Origin: Lentibacillus lipolyticus
Lineage (GTDB): Bacteria > Bacillota > Bacilli > Bacillales > Amphibacillaceae
Length of the DNA stretch: 64,000 nt
NCBI GenBank assembly: GCA_004145795.1
Contig: SEIO01000006.1
Location: 1-64,000, forward strand
Reading direction: 5' to 3'
Below, piece after piece: positions 1 to 8,054 of the stretch. Each line of letters opens with the position of its first letter. Position 1 is the stretch's first letter. The notes beneath the pieces were generated by a model. It saw nothing but the letters and a program-made list of their open reading frames with translations. It was not told the origin of the DNA and searched no databases. Made by a program: the position numbers and the translations under genes.

Positions 1-113
1 TCACTATGAATTCATTGGTCAGATCCTGTAAAAATGTTGTTAATTTCCTGAAGTAAAAATGAAATTCTAAGAAAAACAAAGAAAACAAGAGAAAACGTTA
101 GTATATAGAGGGA

Positions 114-278
114 GTATAAAATTTTTGACTCTGTTAACCTCTTTGTCAGCAATAGCCATGTCCAGCTCCAGCGCCTACCCCCTCGAGGTCTTAAGCAATA
201 ATTTCTACGTGGCAAAACCCGCCACTGCGAATTCTTGCTTAAGCTTTTCGGGGGTTTGCAAGGCGCTTGCGCTTTTTT
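114..278 (-). repeat. Interspersed ~160-bp intergenic repeat, copy A
   Basis: Read on the minus strand this stretch runs from AAAAGCGCAAGCGCC to TTTTATAC and matches positions 19081-19240 (plus strand) at most positions, with single-base differences and 1-nt indels. It starts about 27 nt after the stop codon of the minus-strand gene at 306-773 and is in the sense direction of that gene. Internal short ORFs differ between copies, so I regard it as non-coding. Shared blocks include GAAAAGCTTAAGCAAGAATT and CCTCGAGGGGGTAGGCGC. Confidence 0.85.
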
Positions 279-305
279 ATATTGAATACAGATACCCGGA
301 CTCAT

Positions 306-773
306 TCACAGCACCAAATGGACAGCAACTGCGAAAAACAATGAAATCCCCAGCCAAATATGAATCATGCGTTTTCTGGCCGTGGAGCGGATTAATCTCA
401 TCCAGCCACTGATAACCATGGCAGCCAGAACCATACCTGCCACAAGGCCGCTGACGATCTTTGGATAGTGCCAGTTGAAACCAAACAGACGGATAACAAG
501 GACGGCATGAATGACGATCAGCAACAAAGCGGTTGTACCGATCCAGCGATGAAATGGCACAATCTTTTTGGAGAAAGTGGCCAGTTTAATTTTCGTTTGC
601 CGGTTTTCCGTATTGCGGATGGTCGTGAAAACCGCATGCCGCGTCCAGTTAAACAGGAAAAAGAGCAGCCCCAGTGCACCAAACAGGATATGCACGGAGA
701 TGCTGCCTCTGGAAGCTAGTTGCCAAATGCCTGTCCCAAGTAAAAGCAGATTTAAGAAAAACCACTTGTTCAT
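306..773 (-). CDS. Small four-helix membrane protein, cytochrome b561/ferric-reductase-like
   Basis: Predicted 155-aa polytopic membrane protein with about five hydrophobic segments (near residues 3-20, 24-42, 70-92, 100-122 and 132-152). Histidines sit inside or at the edges of helices (SVHILFG, RHAVF, PFHRW, VIHAV, HIWLG, VHLVL), the pattern of small di-heme b-type proteins of the cytochrome b561/ferric-reductase-like group. The heme assignment is inference from this spacing. The start at 773 is chosen because GGAGG lies 5 nt upstream; an in-frame ATG at 785 is possible. It is followed at its 3' end by repeat copy A and is separated from the tRNA by its own intergenic region. No partner gene is adjacent, so the electron donor is unknown. 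Confidence 0.7.
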   Translation of the reverse strand: MNKWFFLNLLLLGTGIWQLASRGSISVHILFGALGLLFFLFNWTRHAVFTTIRNTENRQTKIKLATFSKKIVPFHRWIGTTALLLIVIHAVLVIRLFGFNWHYPKIVSGLVAGMVLAAMVISGWMRLIRSTARKRMIHIWLGISLFFAVAVHLVL

Positions 774-890
774 AGCATCCTCCATGGGAAAGTTCCTAAG
801 CGAATTTGTCGTGGGGCGATTATATCATAATGATCAGCCAGTGATTGTGGTGTATATCACTGCGGTCTTCTTCTTACGACTGTATCACAA

Positions 891-918
891 AAAAAGACCA
901 GCGATAGCTGGTCTTTTT
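891..918 (-). terminator. Rho-independent terminator of tRNA-Ala
   Basis: AAAAAGACCAGC-gata-GCTGGTCTTTTT is a perfect 12-bp stem with a tetraloop and T-run on both strands. It lies 14 nt beyond the 3' end of the minus-strand tRNA, so it most likely ends that transcript and may work in both directions. Confidence 0.85.
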
Positions 919-931
919 ACATTATTATGGA

Positions 932-1004
932 TGGAGCATATCGGGCTCGAACCGATGACCTCATCGCTGCCAGCGATGCGCTCTCCCAACTGAGCTAATG
1001 CCCC
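932..1004 (-). tRNA. tRNA-Ala (anticodon GGC)
   Basis: On the minus strand the 73-nt sequence starts GGGGCATTAGCTCAGTTGG and ends GGTTCGAACCCGATATGCTCCA. The acceptor stem GGGGCAT/ATGCTCC pairs fully (one G-T), the D-loop has AGCTCAGTTGGGAGAGC, the anticodon loop is CTGGCAG (anticodon GGC), and the T arm has GTTCGAAC. The 3' CCA is not encoded after the discriminator A, so it must be added post-transcriptionally. A terminator follows. Confidence 0.97.
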
Positions 1005-1307
1005 GTTTGATTACAATATATATTATAGCCACTTAACCAAAGATTTTCAAGGGGAGAATTTTAATTTTAAATTTTACGTCTATTAGCAATGGTAACCTGA
1101 ATATTTCCCGGGCAATATTTGTCAAAAAGGGTCGGTGGTTGCTGGTGAGGGATAAGGTCAATCCATTAATGAACATTCTCTTTTCGTTTATGAAGCGCCG
1201 TCTACTAACAGTAGTTTTGACCGTTTTTCAACAATTACAGCAATTGGTTGTTTGCTCACGGTGCTATGCTAAGATACATTTGTAAGCTTTAATAAGGGGA
1301 TGTATCT
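1005..1307. other. Intergenic region between tRNA-Ala and the Crp/Fnr gene
   Basis: About 300 bp with no ORF that looks real. A weak sigma-A-like promoter for the downstream regulator may be TTGCTC (1252-1257) and TACATT (1275-1280) with a 17-bp spacer, 30 nt before the start codon. The tRNA promoter must also lie here on the minus strand. Nothing else recognised. Confidence 0.35.
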
Positions 1308-1994
1308 GTGATGAGTAGGTGGGAAGAAGAATTAACCGATTTTGAGTTTTTGTCTTTTTTTAGTGATGACGAGTTAAAAAGATTTAAACAAGTTTTGTAC
1401 AGGAGCACGTACAAAAAAAACCAACAACTATTTGCGGAAGGGGATAAAAGGGAAAGGTTTTTCTTTTTGAAAAAAGGCTATATTAAATTAGAGAAGTCGA
1501 ACCATGAAGCGAATATGCTGTACATTAACTATGTTAAACCGAGTGAACTTTTTCCATATGTTGGTTTGTTTACAGAGGAGAATTATCGTTATTCTGCATA
1601 CGCTTTAACGGATGTCAGTGTTTATTATCTACCGGTTAAAGAATTTGAGTCGCTGATCAGATATAACACCGAACAGTTAATGCTCGTTATTAAAAAATTG
1701 GACCAGCTGACGAAGCGGCATCAGGATCGGTTGCAGACAATCTCGACGAATTTTGCTTCAGACAGGGTTGAACAGGCGCTTCATTACCTGGTTCAAAACT
1801 TTTCTGTCAGCCAAGGGGATCATTGGGTTATTGATGTGCCGATGACGATGACGGAGCTAGCAAAGGTTTCCGGTACAAGCCGAGAGACAGTATCCCAAGT
1901 TTTTAAAAAATTGAAGTGTGACGGAATTATGACGGTGGCTGGAAGGGAAATTACCATTCATGATTGGAAGTATTTTGAGGAAAAAAGTATATAA
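1308..1994 (+). CDS. Crp/Fnr family transcriptional regulator
   Basis: 228 aa. Residues ~15-125 form a cyclic-nucleotide-binding-type beta-barrel sensor (FAEGDKRERFFFLKKGYIKL), followed by a dimerisation helix (~135-160) and a C-terminal winged helix (~170-225) with recognition segment GTSRETVSQVFKKL. There is only one cysteine (KCDG, near the C-terminus), so it cannot carry an Fnr-type Fe-S cluster; it is closer to ArcR/DNR-like members. Its place directly before the nos operon makes it the obvious candidate regulator of N2O respiration (inference). Two starts are possible, GTG 1308 and ATG 1311, both served by AAGGGGA at 1294-1300. It ends at its own terminator, so it is transcribed apart from nosC-nosZ. 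Confidence 0.88.
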   Translation: MMSRWEEELTDFEFLSFFSDDELKRFKQVLYRSTYKKNQQLFAEGDKRERFFFLKKGYIKLEKSNHEANMLYINYVKPSELFPYVGLFTEENYRYSAYALTDVSVYYLPVKEFESLIRYNTEQLMLVIKKLDQLTKRHQDRLQTISTNFASDRVEQALHYLVQNFSVSQGDHWVIDVPMTMTELAKVSGTSRETVSQVFKKLKCDGIMTVAGREITIHDWKYFEEKSI

Positions 1995-2015
1995 AGCGTT
2001 GCTTATGCCTTACGT

Positions 2016-2046
2016 GCCAGACATTCTAACGTGTCTGGCTTTTTTA
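2016..2046 (+). terminator. Terminator after the Crp/Fnr gene
   Basis: GCCAGACA-ttctaacg-TGTCTGGC followed by TTTTTTA: a perfect 8-bp GC-rich stem with a T-run, 22 nt after the regulator's stop codon. Confidence 0.9.
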
Positions 2047-2093
2047 TTGCACAAAAACATACGCGAGATTACTAGATTTTAATGCCAAATCCT

Positions 2094-2110
2094 TCACACT
2101 TTGATTGTGA
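2094..2110. promoter_or_regulatory. Candidate Crp/Fnr-type dyad upstream of the nos operon
   Basis: TCACA-CTTTGAT-TGTGA is a perfect 5-bp dyad about 125 bp before the first nos start codon. The half-sites have Crp/Fnr-box sequence, but the order (TCACA first) and 7-bp spacer differ from the canonical TGTGA-N6-TCACA, so it is a suggestion only. Confidence 0.3.
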
Positions 2111-2235
2111 TTCTGTTCGTTTTTCTTTTTTATCAAGGGGTCTATGATAACCATAGAGCAGCTGCTTTTAGACTTGCACCCGAAATCACATGGCTGCTGA
2201 AATGGTTCATCAAGTTTTCATGGAGGTGATGGTAG

Positions 2236-2694
2236 ATGAAGGTCAACAGTATTATTTTCATCGCGGGATTCATTGTTGCATTCGCAGCAGGTTATCTGTT
2301 CTTTGGTGGTAACAGCGCCGCGGATCAAGGTGGGCAAGACACCGGGAAGCAGGAAGAGACAGCTAATGATCAGACAGATGCTTCTGGTGAACAGGGTGCA
2401 GCGGATGAGAAAACATCAGAAGGAGAAAAAGTAGTACCTGCCGAGGCTGAACCGCTAAGCAGAAATAATTGTTTATCCTGTCATGCAGTCGAATCACTTG
2501 GTGCAGAGGGAGGAACAACTGGCCCAGATCTTTCCAATGCATACAATGTAGTGGAGGATAAACATGGAAAACCATTGGAGGAATTCTTGAAAGAACCTAC
2601 ATCTGCGGTGATGTCAACCGTCATAGGTGATAATCCTTTAGAGGATGAAGAAAGAAAGGCCATTATTGAATCGCTGAAAAAAGCAGCGGAATAA
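2236..2694 (+). CDS. nosC: Membrane-anchored cytochrome c (NosC-like)
   Basis: 152 aa. An N-terminal hydrophobic helix (residues ~4-23) anchors the protein outside the membrane, followed by a long acidic, low-complexity linker (~28-72) and a c-type heme domain with C79-L-S-C82-H83. A possible axial methionine lies in SAVMSTVIG near the C-terminus. Mono-heme cytochrome c genes directly before nosZ are typical of Gram-positive nos clusters, and this one probably passes electrons to the CuA centre of NosZ. GGAGGTGATG lies just upstream of the start. It is 14 nt upstream of nosZ, whose GGAGG overlaps its 3' end region, so both are co-transcribed. Confidence 0.88.
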   Translation: MKVNSIIFIAGFIVAFAAGYLFFGGNSAADQGGQDTGKQEETANDQTDASGEQGAADEKTSEGEKVVPAEAEPLSRNNCLSCHAVESLGAEGGTTGPDLSNAYNVVEDKHGKPLEEFLKEPTSAVMSTVIGDNPLEDEERKAIIESLKKAAE

Positions 2695-2708
2695 GGAGGT
2701 TAATTTTA

Positions 2709-4574
2709 ATGAAACCATTGAAGGCCCTTTATGGTATTGCCGGCATAGCAGCTGGTCTGTTGGTGGCATTTCTTGTTTTTGGCAATACCGCGGCAGACGA
2801 CACTGCTACATCCGATGCAACGAACAAATCAAATGCTGAAAAAGTTTACGTCGCACCTGGTGAACTTGATGATTATTACATGATGTCCTCCGGGGGGCAT
2901 TCCGGGCAACTGTTTGTGTACGGACTTCCATCCATGCGCTTGATCCGCCAAGTACCTGTATTCAGTCCAGATCCTGCTACTGGTTATGGATTTGAAGAGG
3001 AATCGAAAGAAATGCTGGGCGGATATAAATGGGGGGATTTTCACCATCCGGCCATTTCAGAAACAGAAGGGGACTATGACGGACGTGCATTGTTCGCAAC
3101 CGATGTCGGAAACAACAGGGCTGCATACGTTGATCTAGAAACATTTGAAACCACCGATATAGAAGAAATTCCTAACGTTTCCGGGCCACACTGTGCAGCA
3201 TTTGTGACGCCTGATTCGGAATATTTCTTTGCACCGACACGCTTTAGTGTACCAGTTGGTGGGAAATATGCCGAACTTGACGAGTATAGTGATACGTATA
3301 AAGGTGTGATGACGGCCTTAAAACCTGACTTCAAGAACAATCAATTGGACGTTGCCTTTCAGGTAATGCTGCCGCCATGGGCTTATGATTTATCAGACGC
3401 GGGAAAAAATAATTCCGATGGATGGGGTTTCCTTTCAACATATAATTCGGAGGAAGCAACGACGACCTTAGAAATCAATGCATCGAAAAACGATCGCGAC
3501 TATATCGTCATGTTTAATTGGGATAAAATAGCAAAAGAAGTGGAGAAAGGTAATTACACCGAAGTCAATGGCGTGAAAATGTTTAACCCTGAAAAAAATC
3601 CCGGATCGGTTTATTTAGTTCCCGCTCCGAAATCACCACATGGGGTCGATGTAACACCAGGTGGCGATTATTTCATCGCAAACGGCAAACTATCACCAAC
3701 GACATCGATGTATAGTGTTGAAAAAGCGAAGGAAGCCATTAAAAATGAAGATTTCCAAGGCGAAGCACAGGGACTGCCAATATTGAATTACGATAGTGTG
3801 ATTGATAAAGAGGTTGAAGTCGGATTAGGACCGCTCCATACACAGTTTGATGATAAAGGCAATGCGTACACAGGATTATTTATTGATTCACAGGTAGTCA
3901 AATGGAATCTTGAGTCTGGAAAAGTTGTGGATAAAATGGAAGTCGCTTATTCTCCGGGACACCTGGCAGCAGTTAGTGGGGACACAGTCAATCCAGGTGG
4001 CGACTGGCTTGTAGCGTTAAACAAAATATCAAAAGATCAATATCTTTCGGTTGGTCCTTCGCATCCAGAAAGCATGGATTTGATTGATATCAGCGGGGAG
4101 GAAATGGAACACGTTGCCAACGCACCGTCGCAGCCAGAACCGCACTACGCCCAAATCATCGATGCTGATAAGATTGAAACAACGGAAGTGGCGGAAAAAG
4201 ATGAAAACCGTGAAAATGCTGTCTGGAGCACGGATGATGCACATATTGAACGTAAAGGTGATGAATTACACGTTTACGGGGTTGCATTGCGGTCACGATT
4301 TGTGTTTGATGCCGAAAGCGATAGACCGGATGTTGTCAAAGCAAAAGAAGGCGATACAGTTTACTTCCATATCACCAATATCGACCAAGATGAAGATATT
4401 ACACACGGATTTGGAATTAACGGATATAATGAAAACTTTGAAATCCAGCCAGGCTTTACGAAGACGCTGAAGGTTGAAGTGGACAAATCAGGAACGTTCC
4501 CTATTTATTGCACGAATTTCTGTTCGGCATTGCACCAGGAAATGACTGGCTATCTTCTAGTTGAACCGAAATAA
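2709..4574 (+). CDS. nosZ: Nitrous oxide reductase (Sec-type, clade II-like)
   Basis: 621 aa; reduces N2O to N2 on the outer face of the membrane. The N-terminus has a hydrophobic Sec-type segment (residues ~5-24) without a twin-arginine motif, as in clade II enzymes. The beta-propeller carries the histidine motifs expected for the tetranuclear CuZ site (DFHHPAIS, GPHCAAF, PKSPHGVDV, GLGPLHTQF, SPGHLAAV). The C-terminal cupredoxin ends with the CuA motif YCTNFCSALHQEM. Length agrees with the family. It follows nosC by 14 nt and is followed by the assembly genes. The protein looks complete, with all copper ligands I can place by eye. Confidence 0.97.
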   Translation: MKPLKALYGIAGIAAGLLVAFLVFGNTAADDTATSDATNKSNAEKVYVAPGELDDYYMMSSGGHSGQLFVYGLPSMRLIRQVPVFSPDPATGYGFEEESKEMLGGYKWGDFHHPAISETEGDYDGRALFATDVGNNRAAYVDLETFETTDIEEIPNVSGPHCAAFVTPDSEYFFAPTRFSVPVGGKYAELDEYSDTYKGVMTALKPDFKNNQLDVAFQVMLPPWAYDLSDAGKNNSDGWGFLSTYNSEEATTTLEINASKNDRDYIVMFNWDKIAKEVEKGNYTEVNGVKMFNPEKNPGSVYLVPAPKSPHGVDVTPGGDYFIANGKLSPTTSMYSVEKAKEAIKNEDFQGEAQGLPILNYDSVIDKEVEVGLGPLHTQFDDKGNAYTGLFIDSQVVKWNLESGKVVDKMEVAYSPGHLAAVSGDTVNPGGDWLVALNKISKDQYLSVGPSHPESMDLIDISGEEMEHVANAPSQPEPHYAQIIDADKIETTEVAEKDENRENAVWSTDDAHIERKGDELHVYGVALRSRFVFDAESDRPDVVKAKEGDTVYFHITNIDQDEDITHGFGINGYNENFEIQPGFTKTLKVEVDKSGTFPIYCTNFCSALHQEMTGYLLVEPK

Positions 4575-4691
4575 AGTGAATATGTTATGAAAATTTGAAT
4601 GACAGAAGAATACCGGTTCGTAAAATGGAACTTAACTTTTGGAGTGGAGTCCTTTTACAGGGCTCCCTTCAAATCAAGGGAGGCGTGGAAT

Positions 4692-5258
4692 ATGGGGCGC
4701 ATTAGCTTGAAGGGTATGATTGGACTGGTGATCGCAGGCTTAAGTTTTGCTGTATCCATCTTTTTTCCATGGTGGGCATTGCGGCTGATTGCCCCACAAT
4801 ATAAAGAGGGATTATATATGTGGGTTTATCCCTATAAAATGGAAGGTGATATCGATATTATCAATAGTTTGAATCACTATATCGGGATGGAAAAGTTTAG
4901 TGAAGCTTCTTTCCCGGAATTAGGGTTTCTCGGCTATATAGTAGGTGCTGTTGCCCTGCTAACAGTCATTGTTGCGCTTATTCGAAGTCGTACATTGCTT
5001 GCCGTTTGGACGGGAATTGTGCTGGTACTCGCGATGGTCGGGATTTATGATATTTACCGCTGGCTGCATGCGTTCGGGACGAATTTATCAACAAACGCCC
5101 CTATCGAAATTGACCCTTTTACACCGCCGATTTTTGGAACGAATCAGTTGGCTAACTTTGAAACGTTTTCGTTCTTTTCCTATGGGACAGGGTTTGTCGG
5201 TTTAGGCATTCTTATGTTGTTGGTTGTACTTTGGAAAGGGAAGGCAAATCATGATTAA
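4692..5258 (+). CDS. nosB: NosB-like polytopic membrane protein of the nos operon
   Basis: 188 aa with about four transmembrane segments (residues ~8-28, 85-105, 112-132 and 160-182) and an extracytoplasmic loop containing MWVYPYKMEGD. Integral membrane proteins of this size between nosZ and nosD are characteristic of clade II nos clusters and are called NosB; their biochemical role is not established. An upstream ATG at 4599 would add 31 residues but lacks a ribosome site, whereas ATG 4692 has GGGAGG 7 nt upstream, so I chose 4692. The last 8 bases overlap the nosD start. Assignment rests on position and topology. Confidence 0.75.
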   Translation: MGRISLKGMIGLVIAGLSFAVSIFFPWWALRLIAPQYKEGLYMWVYPYKMEGDIDIINSLNHYIGMEKFSEASFPELGFLGYIVGAVALLTVIVALIRSRTLLAVWTGIVLVLAMVGIYDIYRWLHAFGTNLSTNAPIEIDPFTPPIFGTNQLANFETFSFFSYGTGFVGLGILMLLVVLWKGKANHD

Positions 5259-6564
5259 GCGGTTCGGTATATTCATCACTATCCTTAGTATCTCTGTCAT
5301 GTTGTTTCCGGGAAATTCTTATGCGAAGGATCTTCCTTCCATTCAAACATTATTGAAACAAGCAGATCCGGGAAGCGTTATTCAGCTTCAAGATCGTGTG
5401 TATCAAGGTAATGTCGTGATTGATAAGCCAGTTACTCTCAAAGGAACGGAAGGGACAGTCATCAAAGGAACTGGTCATAGAAATGTTATCACTATCAAAC
5501 ATGATGGCACCACATTAAAGAACGTCACTATTAAAAATAGCGGCTCTGTTCTGGATGAAGATAATGCTGGTATAAAAATATATTCCGATAATAATCAAGT
5601 AATCAATACAACCATTAAGGATAGTTTGCATGGTATTTATTTAAACGAAAACAAAGGAAATAAATTGATAGGCAATAAGATTCTTGGTAATCAGGAATGG
5701 AATCAATCCCGTCGCGGTGACGGTATTCATTTGTTTCATTCGTCCAAAAACCTGATTAAGGATAATACGATTGATGGATCAAGGGACGGGGTATATTTTT
5801 CTTTTTCCGGAAACAATCGTATAAAACAAAATCACATCACAAACACACGGTACGGGCTCCACTACATGTATTCGGATGATAATGAATTTTATGGTAATGC
5901 ATTCATGGATAATACAGGTGGAGCAGCTATCATGTACTCAGACCGCGTCACATTAGTGAAAAATCGGTTTTACGATCATCACGATATGCAATCATTTGGT
6001 ATCTTGCTGCAGACGGCTAATGACACAACGATCGAAAAAAATGAAATCCACTTTAACCAAAAAGGAATCTTTATGGATCAGTCCAACCGAAACTTTATAA
6101 AAGGAAATCTAATCACAAATAATCAGATTGGCCTTAATGTCTGGAATAGTTCGATCGATAACAGGTTTACAGAAAATAAGATACTGGATAACAATCTGCA
6201 ATATACGACGAATGGTGGGGAAGACGCGAATGATTGGAGCGTGAAAGGAACCGGGAATGCTTGGTCTGATCATACGGCAGTTGATCTTGATCAAGATGGT
6301 GTCAGTGACGAGCCTTATGAATATAGCTCTGCTTTCGGAAGTGTATTAGCTGATCAGCAGCTTGGCAATCTTTTTCTGTATAGTCCTGCCTTAACGCTAT
6401 ATGAGAAATGGAATCAGCTTATCAATACGGAAGGCGGAATTCGTGACCCACATCCAATCGAAGCAGGGCAACAATCAATGTATGAATTTTCCAGTATCTT
6501 GTGGATTCTTGGTTTCGTGTTAGCAGCAGTGGGCCTGTTACGTATCAGGGCAAAAAGGTACTGA
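5251..6564 (+). CDS. nosD: NosD, secreted beta-helix copper-site maturation protein
   Basis: 437 aa. A signal peptide (IKRFGIFITILSISVMLFP, then NSYAKD) is followed by a carbohydrate-binding/CASH-type parallel beta-helix of about 12 turns, seen as repeated NxIxxNxxGI segments (residues ~70-330), and a C-terminal hydrophobic anchor (~412-430). NosD acts with the NosFY transporter in assembly of the CuZ site of NosZ. Start ATG 5251 is preferred to the upstream in-frame ATG 5224 because GGGAAGG lies just before it. It overlaps nosB by 8 bp (ATGATTAA), implying translational coupling. Confidence 0.94.
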   Translation: MIKRFGIFITILSISVMLFPGNSYAKDLPSIQTLLKQADPGSVIQLQDRVYQGNVVIDKPVTLKGTEGTVIKGTGHRNVITIKHDGTTLKNVTIKNSGSVLDEDNAGIKIYSDNNQVINTTIKDSLHGIYLNENKGNKLIGNKILGNQEWNQSRRGDGIHLFHSSKNLIKDNTIDGSRDGVYFSFSGNNRIKQNHITNTRYGLHYMYSDDNEFYGNAFMDNTGGAAIMYSDRVTLVKNRFYDHHDMQSFGILLQTANDTTIEKNEIHFNQKGIFMDQSNRNFIKGNLITNNQIGLNVWNSSIDNRFTENKILDNNLQYTTNGGEDANDWSVKGTGNAWSDHTAVDLDQDGVSDEPYEYSSAFGSVLADQQLGNLFLYSPALTLYEKWNQLINTEGGIRDPHPIEAGQQSMYEFSSILWILGFVLAAVGLLRIRAKRY

Positions 6565-6583
6565 AAGAAAGGGGGCAATAAAA

Positions 6584-7390
6584 ATGATAATGATAGCCAA
6601 AGAGTGGAAAGAGTTTTATCGGAGTGCGCTCTTTATAATAACGGCAGGTATGATTATCATCTCCAGCTGGTTTGTACTGTTTCCGTATGGCGGTATGGAC
6701 ATCCCTGTTGCCTTTCGAACGGGAATCGTATCCGTTTTTCAAGTTTCTGTTTATTTATTGCCTTTACTTGCGACTGTCTACGGGGCTTTCGCAATGGCAG
6801 AGGAAAAGAACCAACGTACCTTGCCTATGCTATTAGCAAGGGGGATGACTATTCATCAGTTCGTTTTGCGAAAATATCTTTCCCTCGTTACGATATTTGC
6901 ACCAGCGATACTAGCAGCTTATGTGATTGCTATGATACCGGCGAAAAGCGTATTTACGGACTTTCCGCTGCAAGAATTTGTGCTGTTTGCTGTATCAACG
7001 ATTTTTTTGGCAGTTATTTTTATTGCAATTGGGATGTTACTCGGTTCGGTAATCGGCCAAAAGCTGACGCTCGTTGGATTTATTATTGGTACTTGGTTAG
7101 CTTTTATATATTTCATTGATCTTTTGCTTATGTATTGGCTTCCGAATATTGCTATGAAGGATGTTTTGGGGTTTTCTATTATTTACTTTTTATCTCCATT
7201 ACACGCTGTTCAGTATTTTTTATTTACAAAACTGGATGTATACGAATTTTCTGATACGAGCGTTCTATATGATCATTTCACGTTTCAATCACCGTGGCTC
7301 GTTCTGATTGGAAATATGGTGATATGGGTTGCTGGTGCAATCGGATTGTCGATTCTCGTTTTGAAACGGAAGGGTGTTTCGCATGATTAA
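6584..7390 (+). CDS. nosY: NosY, ABC-2 type permease
   Basis: 268 aa with six predicted transmembrane helices (residues ~15-35, 50-75, 100-122, 130-155, 165-185 and 240-262), the ABC-2 permease layout. It would form the membrane channel of the NosFY complex that acts with NosD in CuZ maturation. It follows nosD by 19 nt with GGGGG before the start; a second ATG at 6590 is possible. The 3' end overlaps nosF by 8 bp in the same ATGATTAA junction that links nosB to nosD. Confidence 0.9.
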   Translation: MIMIAKEWKEFYRSALFIITAGMIIISSWFVLFPYGGMDIPVAFRTGIVSVFQVSVYLLPLLATVYGAFAMAEEKNQRTLPMLLARGMTIHQFVLRKYLSLVTIFAPAILAAYVIAMIPAKSVFTDFPLQEFVLFAVSTIFLAVIFIAIGMLLGSVIGQKLTLVGFIIGTWLAFIYFIDLLLMYWLPNIAMKDVLGFSIIYFLSPLHAVQYFLFTKLDVYEFSDTSVLYDHFTFQSPWLVLIGNMVIWVAGAIGLSILVLKRKGVSHD

Positions 7391-8054
7391 TATTACAAAT
7401 GCAGCACAGAAGCATCGTTCACAGATAGTTTTTGATAACGTAAATGTTACGATTGAACATGGCGAATGCGTGGCAATTGTTGGAAGAAATGGGGCAGGGA
7501 AGTCAACTTTTCTGTATGCGTTGGCTGGTTTTTCCCGGCTGGCGAAAGGATCGATTACGATTGATGGCAAAGAAGTTCATCAGCCGAATGCGTGGCAAGG
7601 TAGTTTTGCATTTTTGCCGGAAAAGTTCCAGCTTTATAGTCAATTATCAGTAGAGGAAAATGTCCATTATTTTGCGCAAATAATGGGGCTGGGAATGGAG
7701 GCTGTACAAACAGTTCTTATGTACACGAGTATGTGGGATGACAGACAAAAACGAATTGGTGAGCTTTCCAAAGGGATGCTGCAACGCGCAGGCTTAAGCA
7801 TTGCACTGCTAGGGGAACCGAATTGGGTGGTGCTGGATGAGCCTACGTCAGGACTGGATTTATTTGGCAGGCGAGAGATGCTTAAACTGATGGGGGACAT
7901 CACCTCACCAGGCAGAAGTCTGTTATTTACGACACATCATATGGATGAAGTCCGTGAACTGGCAACCCATGTGCTGTATTTCAACGATAAAACCGTCGAA
8001 AAAATGGATGTCGGAGGGTTTTTACAACAATTGGAAGCGGGTGAGTTACGATGA
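7383..8054 (+). CDS. nosF: NosF, ABC transporter ATPase
   Basis: 223 aa. Walker A GRNGAGKST (residues ~36-44), signature LSKGMLQRAGLS (~129), Walker B VVLDEPTSGLD (~153) and a switch histidine in TTHHMDE (~183). It supplies ATP hydrolysis for the NosY permease. The track-style longer start (GTG 7374) is less likely than ATG 7383, which has GAAGGG upstream and overlaps the nosY stop. The last four bases (ATGA) overlap the following lipoprotein gene, so five successive genes of the operon are tightly coupled. Confidence 0.92.
   Translation: MINITNAAQKHRSQIVFDNVNVTIEHGECVAIVGRNGAGKSTFLYALAGFSRLAKGSITIDGKEVHQPNAWQGSFAFLPEKFQLYSQLSVEENVHYFAQIMGLGMEAVQTVLMYTSMWDDRQKRIGELSKGMLQRAGLSIALLGEPNWVVLDEPTSGLDLFGRREMLKLMGDITSPGRSLLFTTHHMDEVRELATHVLYFNDKTVEKMDVGGFLQQLEAGELR

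Noticed and set aside
125-412. 95-codon ORF in repeat copy A
   Set aside because: It crosses the repeat and the antisense of the membrane protein gene; the frame is not kept in copy B because of indels.
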